Source: an uncultured Bacteroidales bacterium (lineage in GTDB: Bacteria; Bacteroidota; Bacteroidia; Bacteroidales; UBA4417). From it: 64,000 bases of DNA. Both the position numbers and the translations under genes were made by a program. The stretch's first letter is position 1; each line of letters starts with the position of its first letter. Of this stretch, positions 53,382 through 59,992 are shown piece after piece. Location of the stretch: NCBI GenBank assembly GCA_903879715.1, contig CAIRMR010000096.1:1-64000 (forward strand), read 5' to 3'. Under the pieces are notes generated by a model. That model was given only the letters and a program-made list of their open reading frames with translations. It ran no database searches and was not told where the DNA came from.

Positions 53382-54359
53382 ATGCTGTACACTGCCGAAG
53401 AGGTTTTTGAACTAATGAATGAGTATGGAAGCAGATTCCAGCCATTCCTGTTTGGAATTGATTTTGAAGTAAAGCAGGGATTTTTCATAGATCCAACTCT
53501 TGCCGGCAACTCAGGGATTTATTTCAGTATCAATGAAATTGGGAATACTATTGAATCCGAAATTGAAACTGAAACGGTAAACCTTGTAAAACATCCGGTT
53601 TTTGAAAGTCAGTATAATAAAGCATTCAAAATCGTATATCAGAACCTGGTTGAAGGGAACTCCTATCTTACAAATCTTACTTTTCCTACTGATATTGAAT
53701 TAAACCTATCTTTGCCTGAAATATTTGCCCGTAGTAAGGCGCGTTACCGTTTATTGTTTCGGGATGAGTTTGTAGTTTTTTCGCCCGAAATATTTGTTCA
53801 GATAGACAACGGTACCATACGCTCATTCCCAATGAAAGGAACTATTGATGCTTCTTTGGCTAATGCTAAAGATCAGATACTCTCCGATCCGAAAGAAACC
53901 GCGGAACACAACACAATTGTCGATCTGATCCGCAACGATCTGAGTATGGTTGCCACGGGTGTAAAGGTTGATCGCTTCAGGTATATTGAAAAAATTGTCA
54001 CCAACCAAAAGTCGCTACTGCAGGTAAGTTCTGAGATTTCAGGAATACTTCCCAAAAACTACCATGCCGACCTGGGAAATATATTCCGCAAACTCTTACC
54101 GGCTGGATCTATTTCCGGAGCACCCAAGAAAAAAACGCTTCAGATTATTCATGAAGCAGAAATGTATTCCCGCGGTTTTTATACAGGTGTTTTCGGGTAT
54201 TTTGACGGATCAAAACTCGACTCAGGAGTAATGATCCGCTTTATTAAAAAAGAAAATGAAAAACTAATATTCTGCAGCGGCGGTGGAATAACCGCAAACA
54301 GTAATCCGCAAACCGAATACAACGAATTAATCGATAAAGTTTATGTCCCTATTATTTGA
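53382..54359 (+). CDS. pabB: Aminodeoxychorismate synthase component I
   Basis: Makes 4-amino-4-deoxychorismate from chorismate for folate. 325 residues without the tryptophan-binding N-terminal domain, as in most Bacteroidetes. Motifs: 'GNSYLTNLTFPT', 'FSPEIFVQ', 'RSFPMKGTIDAS' (the Lys that forms the covalent intermediate in ADC synthases), 'EHNTIVDLIRNDLSMVA', 'KLLPAGSISGAPKKKT' and 'RGFYTGVFGYFDG'. The start codon of pabC lies inside its last codons (17-bp overlap). The glutaminase subunit PabA is not encoded here. Confidence 0.94.
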   Translation: MLYTAEEVFELMNEYGSRFQPFLFGIDFEVKQGFFIDPTLAGNSGIYFSINEIGNTIESEIETETVNLVKHPVFESQYNKAFKIVYQNLVEGNSYLTNLTFPTDIELNLSLPEIFARSKARYRLLFRDEFVVFSPEIFVQIDNGTIRSFPMKGTIDASLANAKDQILSDPKETAEHNTIVDLIRNDLSMVATGVKVDRFRYIEKIVTNQKSLLQVSSEISGILPKNYHADLGNIFRKLLPAGSISGAPKKKTLQIIHEAEMYSRGFYTGVFGYFDGSKLDSGVMIRFIKKENEKLIFCSGGGITANSNPQTEYNELIDKVYVPII

Positions 54360-54942
54360 AACCATCAGGTTGCAGGATGGTATCCTACAGAACATCGAAT
54401 ACCATAACATAAGGCTGAATCACAGCCGGAAATCACTTTATAAATCCCCCGATGAAATTGACCTGGAGCAAGTAATCCAAATACCATCCACATGCAGACA
54501 GGGACTTTACAAATGCAGGGTTACCTACAGCAAAGAAGTGAAAAGTATTGATTTTGAACCTTATCTGCCTCATGTAGTGAAATCACTCCGGCTGATTGAG
54601 GACAATACTATTTTATACAATTACAAATATACTAACCGCGGCAGCCTCAATAAACTGCTGACAAAACGCGAACGATTTGATGAAATAATTATAGTTAAAA
54701 AGGGCTATATTACAGATACCAGCTACTCGAATATTGTCTTTTTCGACGGAACAAAATGGCTCACGCCCTCAACTCCCCTATTGCATGGTACAATGCGGAG
54801 TTTTTTACTGGAAAACAATCTGATTTCGGAGATGCCGATTAAAGTTGCTGATCTGAAACAATTCCAAAAAGCCCGCTTAATCAATGCCATGAATCCATTT
54901 GAAGCCGGAAAGGATATTAAAATTGAGAAGATAGGCTACTGA
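54343..54942 (+). CDS. pabC: Aminotransferase class IV, probable aminodeoxychorismate lyase
   Basis: PLP enzyme that releases p-aminobenzoate from aminodeoxychorismate. At 199 residues it is shorter than E. coli PabC (about 270), but this size is usual in Bacteroidetes. 'FETIRLQDGILQNIEYHNIRLNHSR' is the class IV N-terminus. The PLP Lys is probably in 'YKYTNRGSLNKLL'. 'DTSYSNIVFFDGTKWLTPSTPLLHGTMRSFLL' is the diagnostic segment. It overlaps pabB by 17 bp, which indicates translational coupling. Confidence 0.9.
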   Translation: MSLLFETIRLQDGILQNIEYHNIRLNHSRKSLYKSPDEIDLEQVIQIPSTCRQGLYKCRVTYSKEVKSIDFEPYLPHVVKSLRLIEDNTILYNYKYTNRGSLNKLLTKRERFDEIIIVKKGYITDTSYSNIVFFDGTKWLTPSTPLLHGTMRSFLLENNLISEMPIKVADLKQFQKARLINAMNPFEAGKDIKIEKIGY

Positions 54943-54969
54943 TTTGGATGGTATTAAACTTTCAGAAAT

Positions 54970-55000
54970 AAAAAAAAACCGCCTTTTATAAAAGCAGTTT
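54970..55000 (-). terminator. Terminator of the greA-HIT operon
   Basis: AAACTGCTTTTATAAAAGGCGGTTT on the minus strand folds by its ends (54976-55000) and is followed by a run of T. It lies 23 nt beyond the HIT gene stop, between convergent genes. Confidence 0.75.
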
Positions 55001-55022
55001 CTCCATGATTAGATTTCAGAGA

Positions 55023-55418
55023 TTATTTTATTGCAGCTGCAATATCTTTAGCAAGTTGCTTCATTTCATCCGCAGGGAAAGTTAGTTTCGGGCGGCTGAA
55101 ATTAATATCGTCCATGGTATTCATCGGAACCAGGTGAATATGCGCATGAGGCACTTCAAGTCCTATAACTGCCACACCCACTTTAATACAAGGGACAAGC
55201 TGTTTAACCGCTTTGGCGACCTTCATCGCAAATAGCCAGAGATCCGTATACATCTCTTCGTCTATAGCGAAGAGATAATCAATTTCCTGTTTTGGAATAA
55301 CCAGCGTATGGCCTTTTGCCAAAGGGTTAATATCCAGGAAAGCGAAAAACCTTTCGTTCTCAGCGATTTTATATGATGGAATTTCGCCGGAAGCTATACG
55401 CGCAAATATTCCTGCCAT
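55023..55418 (-). CDS. HIT family nucleotide hydrolase
   Basis: Small histidine-triad protein that hydrolyses nucleoside phosphoramidates or AMP-lysine-type conjugates. The triad is 'VPHAHIHLVPM' near residue 100. 'IPSYKIAENERFFAFLDINPLAKGHTLVIPK' is the standard N-terminal core. Length 131 is normal. It starts 7 nt after greA, with which it is probably co-transcribed; greA-HIT adjacency is common in Bacteroidetes. Confidence 0.95.
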   Translation of the reverse strand: MAGIFARIASGEIPSYKIAENERFFAFLDINPLAKGHTLVIPKQEIDYLFAIDEEMYTDLWLFAMKVAKAVKQLVPCIKVGVAVIGLEVPHAHIHLVPMNTMDDINFSRPKLTFPADEMKQLAKDIAAAIK

Positions 55419-55425
55419 GTTTGTA

Positions 55426-55914
55426 TTATTTAGAAATGATTTCTACAATCTCAAAATTAATCGACCCGGATGGAATTACAATTTCAGCCTTGCTCCCTTT
55501 TGATTTTCCAAGAAGTCCTTTGGCAATGGGGGAAGAAACAGATAATTTGCCAACTTTCAGATTGGCTTCATTTTCGGGAACAAGCGTGTAGGTCATTTCA
55601 GTGTTATTGCTCAGGTTCCTGATTCTAACGGTGGACAATATCTGAACCTTAGAGGCATCCATTTTTGATTCATCGATCAAACGGGCGCTGCGAATCAGGT
55701 CCTGAAGCTTCGATATACGCATTTCGAGCATGCCCTGTGCATTCTTGGCTGCGTCGTATTCAGCATTCTCCGAAAGATCACCCTTGTCGCGGGCTTCGGC
55801 AATTTGCTGTGAAATAAGTGGACGCTCAATATGAACCAAATGTTCCAGTTCAACCTTCAGTTTCTCGAAACCGTCCTTCGTGTAGTATGTTACCTGTGTC
55901 ATATCGGTAGCCAT
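55426..55914 (-). CDS. greA: Transcription elongation factor GreA
   Basis: Rescues backtracked RNA polymerase by stimulating transcript cleavage. N-terminal antiparallel coiled coil (residues 8-80) with the tip acidic residues in 'ARDKGDLSENAEYDAAKNAQGMLE'. The C-terminal FKBP-like domain has 'VSSPIAKGLLGKSKGSKAEIVIPSG'. Length 162 is normal. A terminator-like hairpin lies in its leader at 55940-55960. Confidence 0.96.
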   Translation of the reverse strand: MATDMTQVTYYTKDGFEKLKVELEHLVHIERPLISQQIAEARDKGDLSENAEYDAAKNAQGMLEMRISKLQDLIRSARLIDESKMDASKVQILSTVRIRNLSNNTEMTYTLVPENEANLKVGKLSVSSPIAKGLLGKSKGSKAEIVIPSGSINFEIVEIISK

Positions 55915-55939
55915 TTGTTTTTAATAAATAAGAAGAAAA

Positions 55940-55960
55940 GACCCTTTGCTAAAAAGGGTC
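55940..55960 (-). terminator. Terminator-like hairpin in the greA leader
   Basis: GACCCTTT (55940-55947) pairs perfectly with AAAGGGTC (55953-55960). On the minus strand TTTTCTTCTT follows. It lies 25 nt upstream of the greA ATG and 209 nt beyond the upstream gene's stop. It could end that gene or attenuate greA. Confidence 0.65.
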
Positions 55961-56168
55961 CTTTCCTTAAATTTTTGCTTGTTTATGCAGAAATCTCTGC
56001 AATTTATAATCTGAAAACCAGGATTTTTCTCAAGTAAAGTAATTTCCTGACTACAAGTATTAGAATTTAAATGTGAGTATTATAGTTGTCAACCTTGAAA
56101 AAAGCATGTAAAGATAAAGATATTTTAATATCGTATACAAGTTATTTTCAGTTGGCAAAAAAATGTGA

Positions 56169-56648
56169 TCAGAAATATTTCCTGTTCAATAATTCGCTAT
56201 AAATGATTGCTTCGCGCAGATCAAATTTAGTAGAAAGGGCTTGTTCATTTGTTAAATGCGCTCTGACTTCCTGAGCTTTCCATTTGTTTCCAACATCAGT
56301 TCCGGAAGATTCAACAGATGGACTGGTTATAAATTTGTACCCTGAATGGTCATCATAGGTTTTATTTAATTCGGAAACGGTTCTATGAGTTGTTTGCTTT
56401 ACAGGCACAACCGGTTGGACTACCGGCTGAGGAACGGGTTTAGGTTCACCTGCAATTTCCCGTAAGATCTCTTCGAGTAAAGATTTCCCTCCGCCCTGGT
56501 TTCCAGGTATGGGGAGTGGTGAGGATGGCGAAGGTCCACTCGGTGGCAATCCCGATGACTGCTGCTTCTGTATGGCTTTTTGCCGGGCCGAATACAGTGA
56601 ATATGCCACCCAGGCAATTCCAATAAGAATGTAGATGAGGTTTTCCAT
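56169..56648 (-). CDS. Membrane-anchored protein of unknown function
   Basis: 159 residues. One N-terminal helix ('MENLIYILIGIAWVAYSLYSA') is followed by a Pro/Ser/Gly-rich linker with 'PPSGPSPSSPLPIPGNQGGGKSLLEEILREI'. A short folded C-terminus ends 'FDLREAIIYSELLNRKYF'. Small proteins of this layout with the 'LREAIIYSEILNRKY' ending are common in Bacteroidetes; no function is known to me. It is transcribed toward greA. Confidence 0.78.
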   Translation of the reverse strand: MENLIYILIGIAWVAYSLYSARQKAIQKQQSSGLPPSGPSPSSPLPIPGNQGGGKSLLEEILREIAGEPKPVPQPVVQPVVPVKQTTHRTVSELNKTYDDHSGYKFITSPSVESSGTDVGNKWKAQEVRAHLTNEQALSTKFDLREAIIYSELLNRKYF

Positions 56649-56850
56649 TTAAAAATCAGCATTGAATTATACCATGTAAAAGTACTAATTATATTGACAA
56701 AAAATAAATCTGTCCATTGCCTGTAGCAGAAAAATTTAAATGCAAATTATATTTTAAAATAAAGATTGGGAATCTGTTACTGTTTCGCGTTGTCTTTCCA
56801 TTAGAATACAATTATCAATATTTTCAAACAGTAAAAAAAGCTGACTAATT

Positions 56851-57150
56851 CTAACTGCATGTTTTTGGGGATTGTGCTTTACGTTTCTTAGGCATGTTGG
56901 ATTTCGAAGCTTTCTTTTTTGTTCGCTTCATCATCTTCTTAGCTTCTTTTGTCTGATGATCGTAATGTTGCTCACGTGCTTTCTCATATTCCGCATCCAA
57001 CTTTTTATCGGCTTCTTCTGTCTTTTTTTCAGCTACTGCACGTTTGTCTCTCTTCATTAGTCTGCAACCTGTGCCGGTAAAAGTGAATGTCATTAAAACG
57101 AGGATTGAGGCTAACAGGAATATGCGGCTATGCTTTAATTTTTGGCTCAT
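56851..57150 (-). CDS. Small Lys/Glu-rich lipoprotein-like protein
   Basis: 99 residues. A hydrophobic signal ends 'TGTGCRLMK' (Cys29 may be a lipobox). The remaining 70 residues are almost entirely charged ('EKKTEEADKKLDAEYEKAREQHYDHQTKEAKKMMKRTKKK'), probably helical or disordered. No domain recognised. Composition could also arise by chance, but the signal peptide supports a real gene. Confidence 0.65.
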   Translation of the reverse strand: MSQKLKHSRIFLLASILVLMTFTFTGTGCRLMKRDKRAVAEKKTEEADKKLDAEYEKAREQHYDHQTKEAKKMMKRTKKKASKSNMPKKRKAQSPKTCS

Positions 57151-57305
57151 TTGAAGTTATATTTTACTCAGGGCAAAGTAAAGATTAATTTTGTCATTTC
57201 TAAATGTTTGTAAACACTGAATTTTACAGGCAATTTTAAACGATCATTTGCGTTTTGAAATTGTTAAGCATTACTTTTACAACGGAAATACCTTACAATA
57301 AGTAT

Positions 57306-57716
57306 ATGATGCGAATCCTGGCAGTAATAATTCTTCTTTTGATTGCAGCTCCCGGATGCAACAAGGACAATCAACCAACGATTCCCTATGCTTATGTCAA
57401 TGTGCAATTGTACCCGAATACATTAGATTACATTCCGGTTGGCGGATATAAATACCTGAGCGAAGGCTACAGAGGCATTGTAATTTATCGCTTACTACCC
57501 GAAGAATTTGCGGTGTACGAACGCTGCTGTCCTTTTGATCCGGAGAAAACCGGGGCAAGAGTCAGCGTTGATGCATCGAATATAACATGTGTTGATTCGG
57601 TTTGTATGTCGAAATTCGTGCTTACTGACGGATCACCCTACGGTGGCCCTTCGCCATATTCGCTGATGCAATACAGGTGGAATTACGATGGGGAAGTTTT
57701 GTATATCTATAATTAA
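57306..57716 (+). CDS. Rieske-like fold lipoprotein lacking the iron ligands
   Basis: 136 residues from the ATG at 57306; the frame runs back to 57255 without signal-peptide character. The lipobox is 'LIAAPGC'. The body reads 'YERCCPFDPEKTGARVSVD' and 'CVDSVCMSKFVLTDGSPYGGPSPYSLMQYRW'. This matches the shape of a Rieske domain (CxH ... CxxHGSxF..DG...GP...PL..Y), but His residues are absent, so a [2Fe-2S] cluster is unlikely. The fold call is from pattern alone. Confidence 0.7.
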   Translation: MMRILAVIILLLIAAPGCNKDNQPTIPYAYVNVQLYPNTLDYIPVGGYKYLSEGYRGIVIYRLLPEEFAVYERCCPFDPEKTGARVSVDASNITCVDSVCMSKFVLTDGSPYGGPSPYSLMQYRWNYDGEVLYIYN

Positions 57717-57733
57717 GGGGGATTTCCCTTTTT

Positions 57734-57783
57734 CCAAAATCCCAAGCTTCAAGTCCCAAATTCCAGGTTTCAAAATCCAAATT
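57734..57783. repeat. CCCAAATTCC-type word repeat
   Basis: CCAAAATCCCAAGCTTC and AAGTCCCAAATTCCAGG words follow each other directly after the Rieske-like gene. They use the same vocabulary as 29580-29688 and the complement of 8062-8128. Confidence 0.75.
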
Positions 57784-57798
57784 ACGGAATCCGCATGT

Positions 57799-57829
57799 AA
57801 ACGCTCGTCTTTCAGACGCTGTCAGGTTT
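57799..57829. repeat. REP-like palindrome, copy 2 (shortened)
   Basis: AAACGCTCGTCTTTCAGACG, then CTGTCAGGTTT. It lacks the GACAG of the left stem present in the other copies. Confidence 0.8.
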
Positions 57830-57878
57830 TCTTTTTCCCCATTTTCTAATCTCTAATTACCCTATTCCTTTCCTGCCC

Positions 57879-57913
57879 AAACGCTGACAGGTCTTTCAGA
57901 CGCTGTCAGGTTT
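57879..57913. repeat. REP-like 35-nt palindrome, copy 3 (best formed)
   Basis: CTGACAG-GTCT-TTC-AGAC-G-CTGTCAG: 7 bp plus 4 bp of perfect stem with one unpaired G and a 3-nt loop. It differs from copy 1 at two positions. Confidence 0.88.
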
Positions 57914-57946
57914 CCTATTTCCCTTTTTTCTTTTTCCTATAATCAC

Positions 57947-57979
57947 AAAAAAGGCTATCATAAAAATGACAGCCTTTTT
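57947..57979 (-). terminator. Intrinsic terminator of ahcY
   Basis: AAAAAGGCT and TCA pair with TGA and AGCCTTTTT around a short A-rich loop. The minus-strand tail is T-rich. It lies 23 nt beyond the ahcY stop. Confidence 0.85.
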
Positions 57980-58001
57980 GACATTAACAGGAAACAGTAT
58001 T

Positions 58002-59423
58002 TTAGTAACGGTAATGATCCGCTTTGTAAGGTCCTTCGGCAGGTACCGATATATATTCAGCCTGCTCGGGAGTAAGCTTGGTAAGTTTCACACCAATATG
58101 TTCGAGGTGCAGGCGGGCAACTTCTTCATCCAGGTATTTCGGCAGGCGGTAAACACCAACTTCGTAGTTGTTTTTCCACAAATCGAGCTGAGCCAGCGTT
58201 TGGTTGGCAAATGAATTGCTCATTACAAATGAAGGATGACCGGTTGCGCAACCCAGGTTTACTAATCGGCCTTCAGCCAACATAAAAATTGCATGTCCGT
58301 CAGGGAAAACATATTTGTCAACCTGTGGTTTTATTTCAATTTTTTCAATACCTGGCATAACATTAAGTTTATCAACCTGGATTTCGTTATCGAAATGGCC
58401 AATATTACAAACAATAGCCTGATCTTTCATTTTCAGCATATGTTCAATGGTGATCACATCCCTGTTGCCGGTTGTGGTAACATAGATATTTCCTTCATCA
58501 AGGGCATCTTCAACCGGTTTAATTTCGAAACCTTCCATGGCAGCCTGTAAAGCACAGATCGGGTCAATTTCAGTAACGATAACACGGGCTCCGTAAGCAC
58601 GCATTGATTTGGCACTGCCTTTTCCAACATCACCATAACCGCAAACAACAACAACTTTACCGGCAAGCATTACATCGGTAGCACGTTTTATACCGTCAGC
58701 CAATGATTCGCGGCAACCGTAAAGGTTATCGAATTTGGATTTGGTAACTGAATCATTCACGTTGATAGCAGGAATCAACAGTTCGCCTTTTTCCATCATC
58801 TGGTACAAGCGGTGAACACCGGTTGTGGTTTCTTCCGAAACACCTTTCCATTCAGCAACTACGCCATGCCATTTTGTTGGATTTTCAACAAAAGTCTCAC
58901 GCAGAAGATTCATGATAACCTGCTCTTCAGCATTAGCGCCCACTTCTTCGAGCAATTTTGGATTTTTTTCGGCAGCAAATCCTTTGTGAATCAATAAAGT
59001 AGCATCGCCACCATCATCAACAATCAGGTTCGGGCCTTTTCCGCCTTCGAAAGCAAGTGCCTGGTTTGTACACCACCAGTATTCCTCGAGGCTTTCGCCT
59101 TTCCATGCAAATACAGGAATACCTGCAGCAGCAATAGCAGCAGCAGCATGATCCTGTGTGGAGAAAATATTGCAGCTTGCCCAACGTACTTCAGCGCCAA
59201 GTTCAGCTAATGTTTCAATTAATACAGCAGTTTGAATAGTCATATGCAAAGAGCCGGTAATCCTGGCACCTTTCAGTGGTTTTTCAGCAGCATATTTGTT
59301 ACGGATGCTCATCAGGCCGGGCATTTCTTTCTCGGCAATTTCGATTTCCTTACGGCCCCATTCGGCCAGCGAGATATCGCGAACTTTATAATTCATAGTT
59401 GTATTAGCAGTTTGATGTTCCAT
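58002..59423 (-). CDS. ahcY: Adenosylhomocysteinase
   Basis: Hydrolyses S-adenosylhomocysteine to adenosine and homocysteine, completing the methylation cycle. I start at 59423 (473 residues), which is normal; a frame opens at 59456 beyond a perfect -7 box. Substrate motifs: '[16 protein letters not shown]', '[16 protein letters not shown]', '[18 protein letters not shown]' and '[14 protein letters not shown]'. The NAD motif is '[22 protein letters not shown]'. The C-terminus '[10 protein letters not shown]' is the dimer-partner NAD-contact tail. It is complete. Confidence 0.98.
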   Translation of the reverse strand: MEHQTANTTMNYKVRDISLAEWGRKEIEIAEKEMPGLMSIRNKYAAEKPLKGARITGSLHMTIQTAVLIETLAELGAEVRWASCNIFSTQDHAAAAIAAAGIPVFAWKGESLEEYWWCTNQALAFEGGKGPNLIVDDGGDATLLIHKGFAAEKNPKLLEEVGANAEEQVIMNLLRETFVENPTKWHGVVAEWKGVSEETTTGVHRLYQMMEKGELLIPAINVNDSVTKSKFDNLYGCRESLADGIKRATDVMLAGKVVVVCGYGDVGKGSAKSMRAYGARVIVTEIDPICALQAAMEGFEIKPVEDALDEGNIYVTTTGNRDVITIEHMLKMKDQAIVCNIGHFDNEIQVDKLNVMPGIEKIEIKPQVDKYVFPDGHAIFMLAEGRLVNLGCATGHPSFVMSNSFANQTLAQLDLWKNNYEVGVYRLPKYLDEEVARLHLEHIGVKLTKLTPEQAEYISVPAEGPYKADHYRY

Positions 59424-59445
59424 TATAATATTATTTTTAGGGGTG

Positions 59446-59453
59446 CAAAGGTA
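59446..59453 (-). promoter_or_regulatory. -7 box for ahcY
   Basis: CAAAGGTA is a perfect minus-strand TAnnTTTG, 22 nt upstream of the preferred ATG. It supports the shorter start. Confidence 0.55.
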
Positions 59454-59640
59454 CAATTTATTTCTAAACTGACTTATATATAACTCAAAATGAAACAGAT
59501 TGTTCTTTAATTATGGTTTCATATTTCAATCACATCAGGTTTACCTTTTTATTGGCTCCCATTCTTGTCTTTTATTGCTTTTGGCAAAAAAATAAAGTTT
59601 CTGAATCTGGATGTTTTACACTCATTACCCAACATACCGT

Positions 59641-59810
59641 TGTTTATTGAGAGGGGAAATTAAGGCAGCTTAAATTATGCGAGTCTACTCATAATAGCAT
59701 CCCAATCGTTCAAAATCTGAGAAATTAATTTTACGTTGGCGGCTCAAATCATGTTAAAAACACTTAGTTTAACTTCTTTTCGGGTTTCATACAACCCGAA
59801 ATTTTGTTTT
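59641..59810 (+). ncRNA. Candidate structured leader RNA ending in a terminator, upstream of the TonB receptor
   Basis: Two small stems can form: AATTAAG with CTTAAATT (59658-59676) and ATGC-GAG with CTC...GCAT (59677-59700). They are enclosed by GGG/CCC (59653-59656 with 59701-59703). About 75 nt downstream is a perfect hairpin TTTCGGGTT/AACCCGAAA (59778-59801) followed by TTTTGTTTT. No rightward gene precedes it. It could be a riboswitch-like leader or a small RNA. No known riboswitch consensus is recognised; the folds are by eye. Confidence 0.4.
59778..59810 (+). terminator. Intrinsic terminator in the TonB-receptor leader
   Basis: TTTCGGGTT (59778-59786) pairs perfectly over 9 bp with AACCCGAAA (59793-59801), with TTTTGTTTT after it on the plus strand only. 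It is 183 nt before the start codon of the receptor gene. Confidence 0.8.
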
Positions 59811-59992
59811 ATAAAGTATTAGTAATGTGATATTTTCAGATAATCTGGATTCCTTAATCAGATTTTATTGAGATTATTTTTAAAACAACTGAATTTCAGT
59901 AGCTATTTAGTTTATTTTTGATTATTCTGCTGAAGATTAAATAAGCACTTCACTTTACTCAACATTTTAAACTTTACAAATTTAAAATCACT

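Noticed and set aside
52931-53509. 192-residue frame on the minus strand across the purF end
   Set aside because: It runs through the GAGAGACG repeat, giving a Ser/Pro/Leu-rich artefact, and overlaps purF and pabB.
59457-59640. Known riboswitch (SAH, SAM, cobalamin, TPP) near ahcY and the TonB receptor
   Set aside because: No recognisable conserved core of these classes; the ahcY leader is only about 20 nt.
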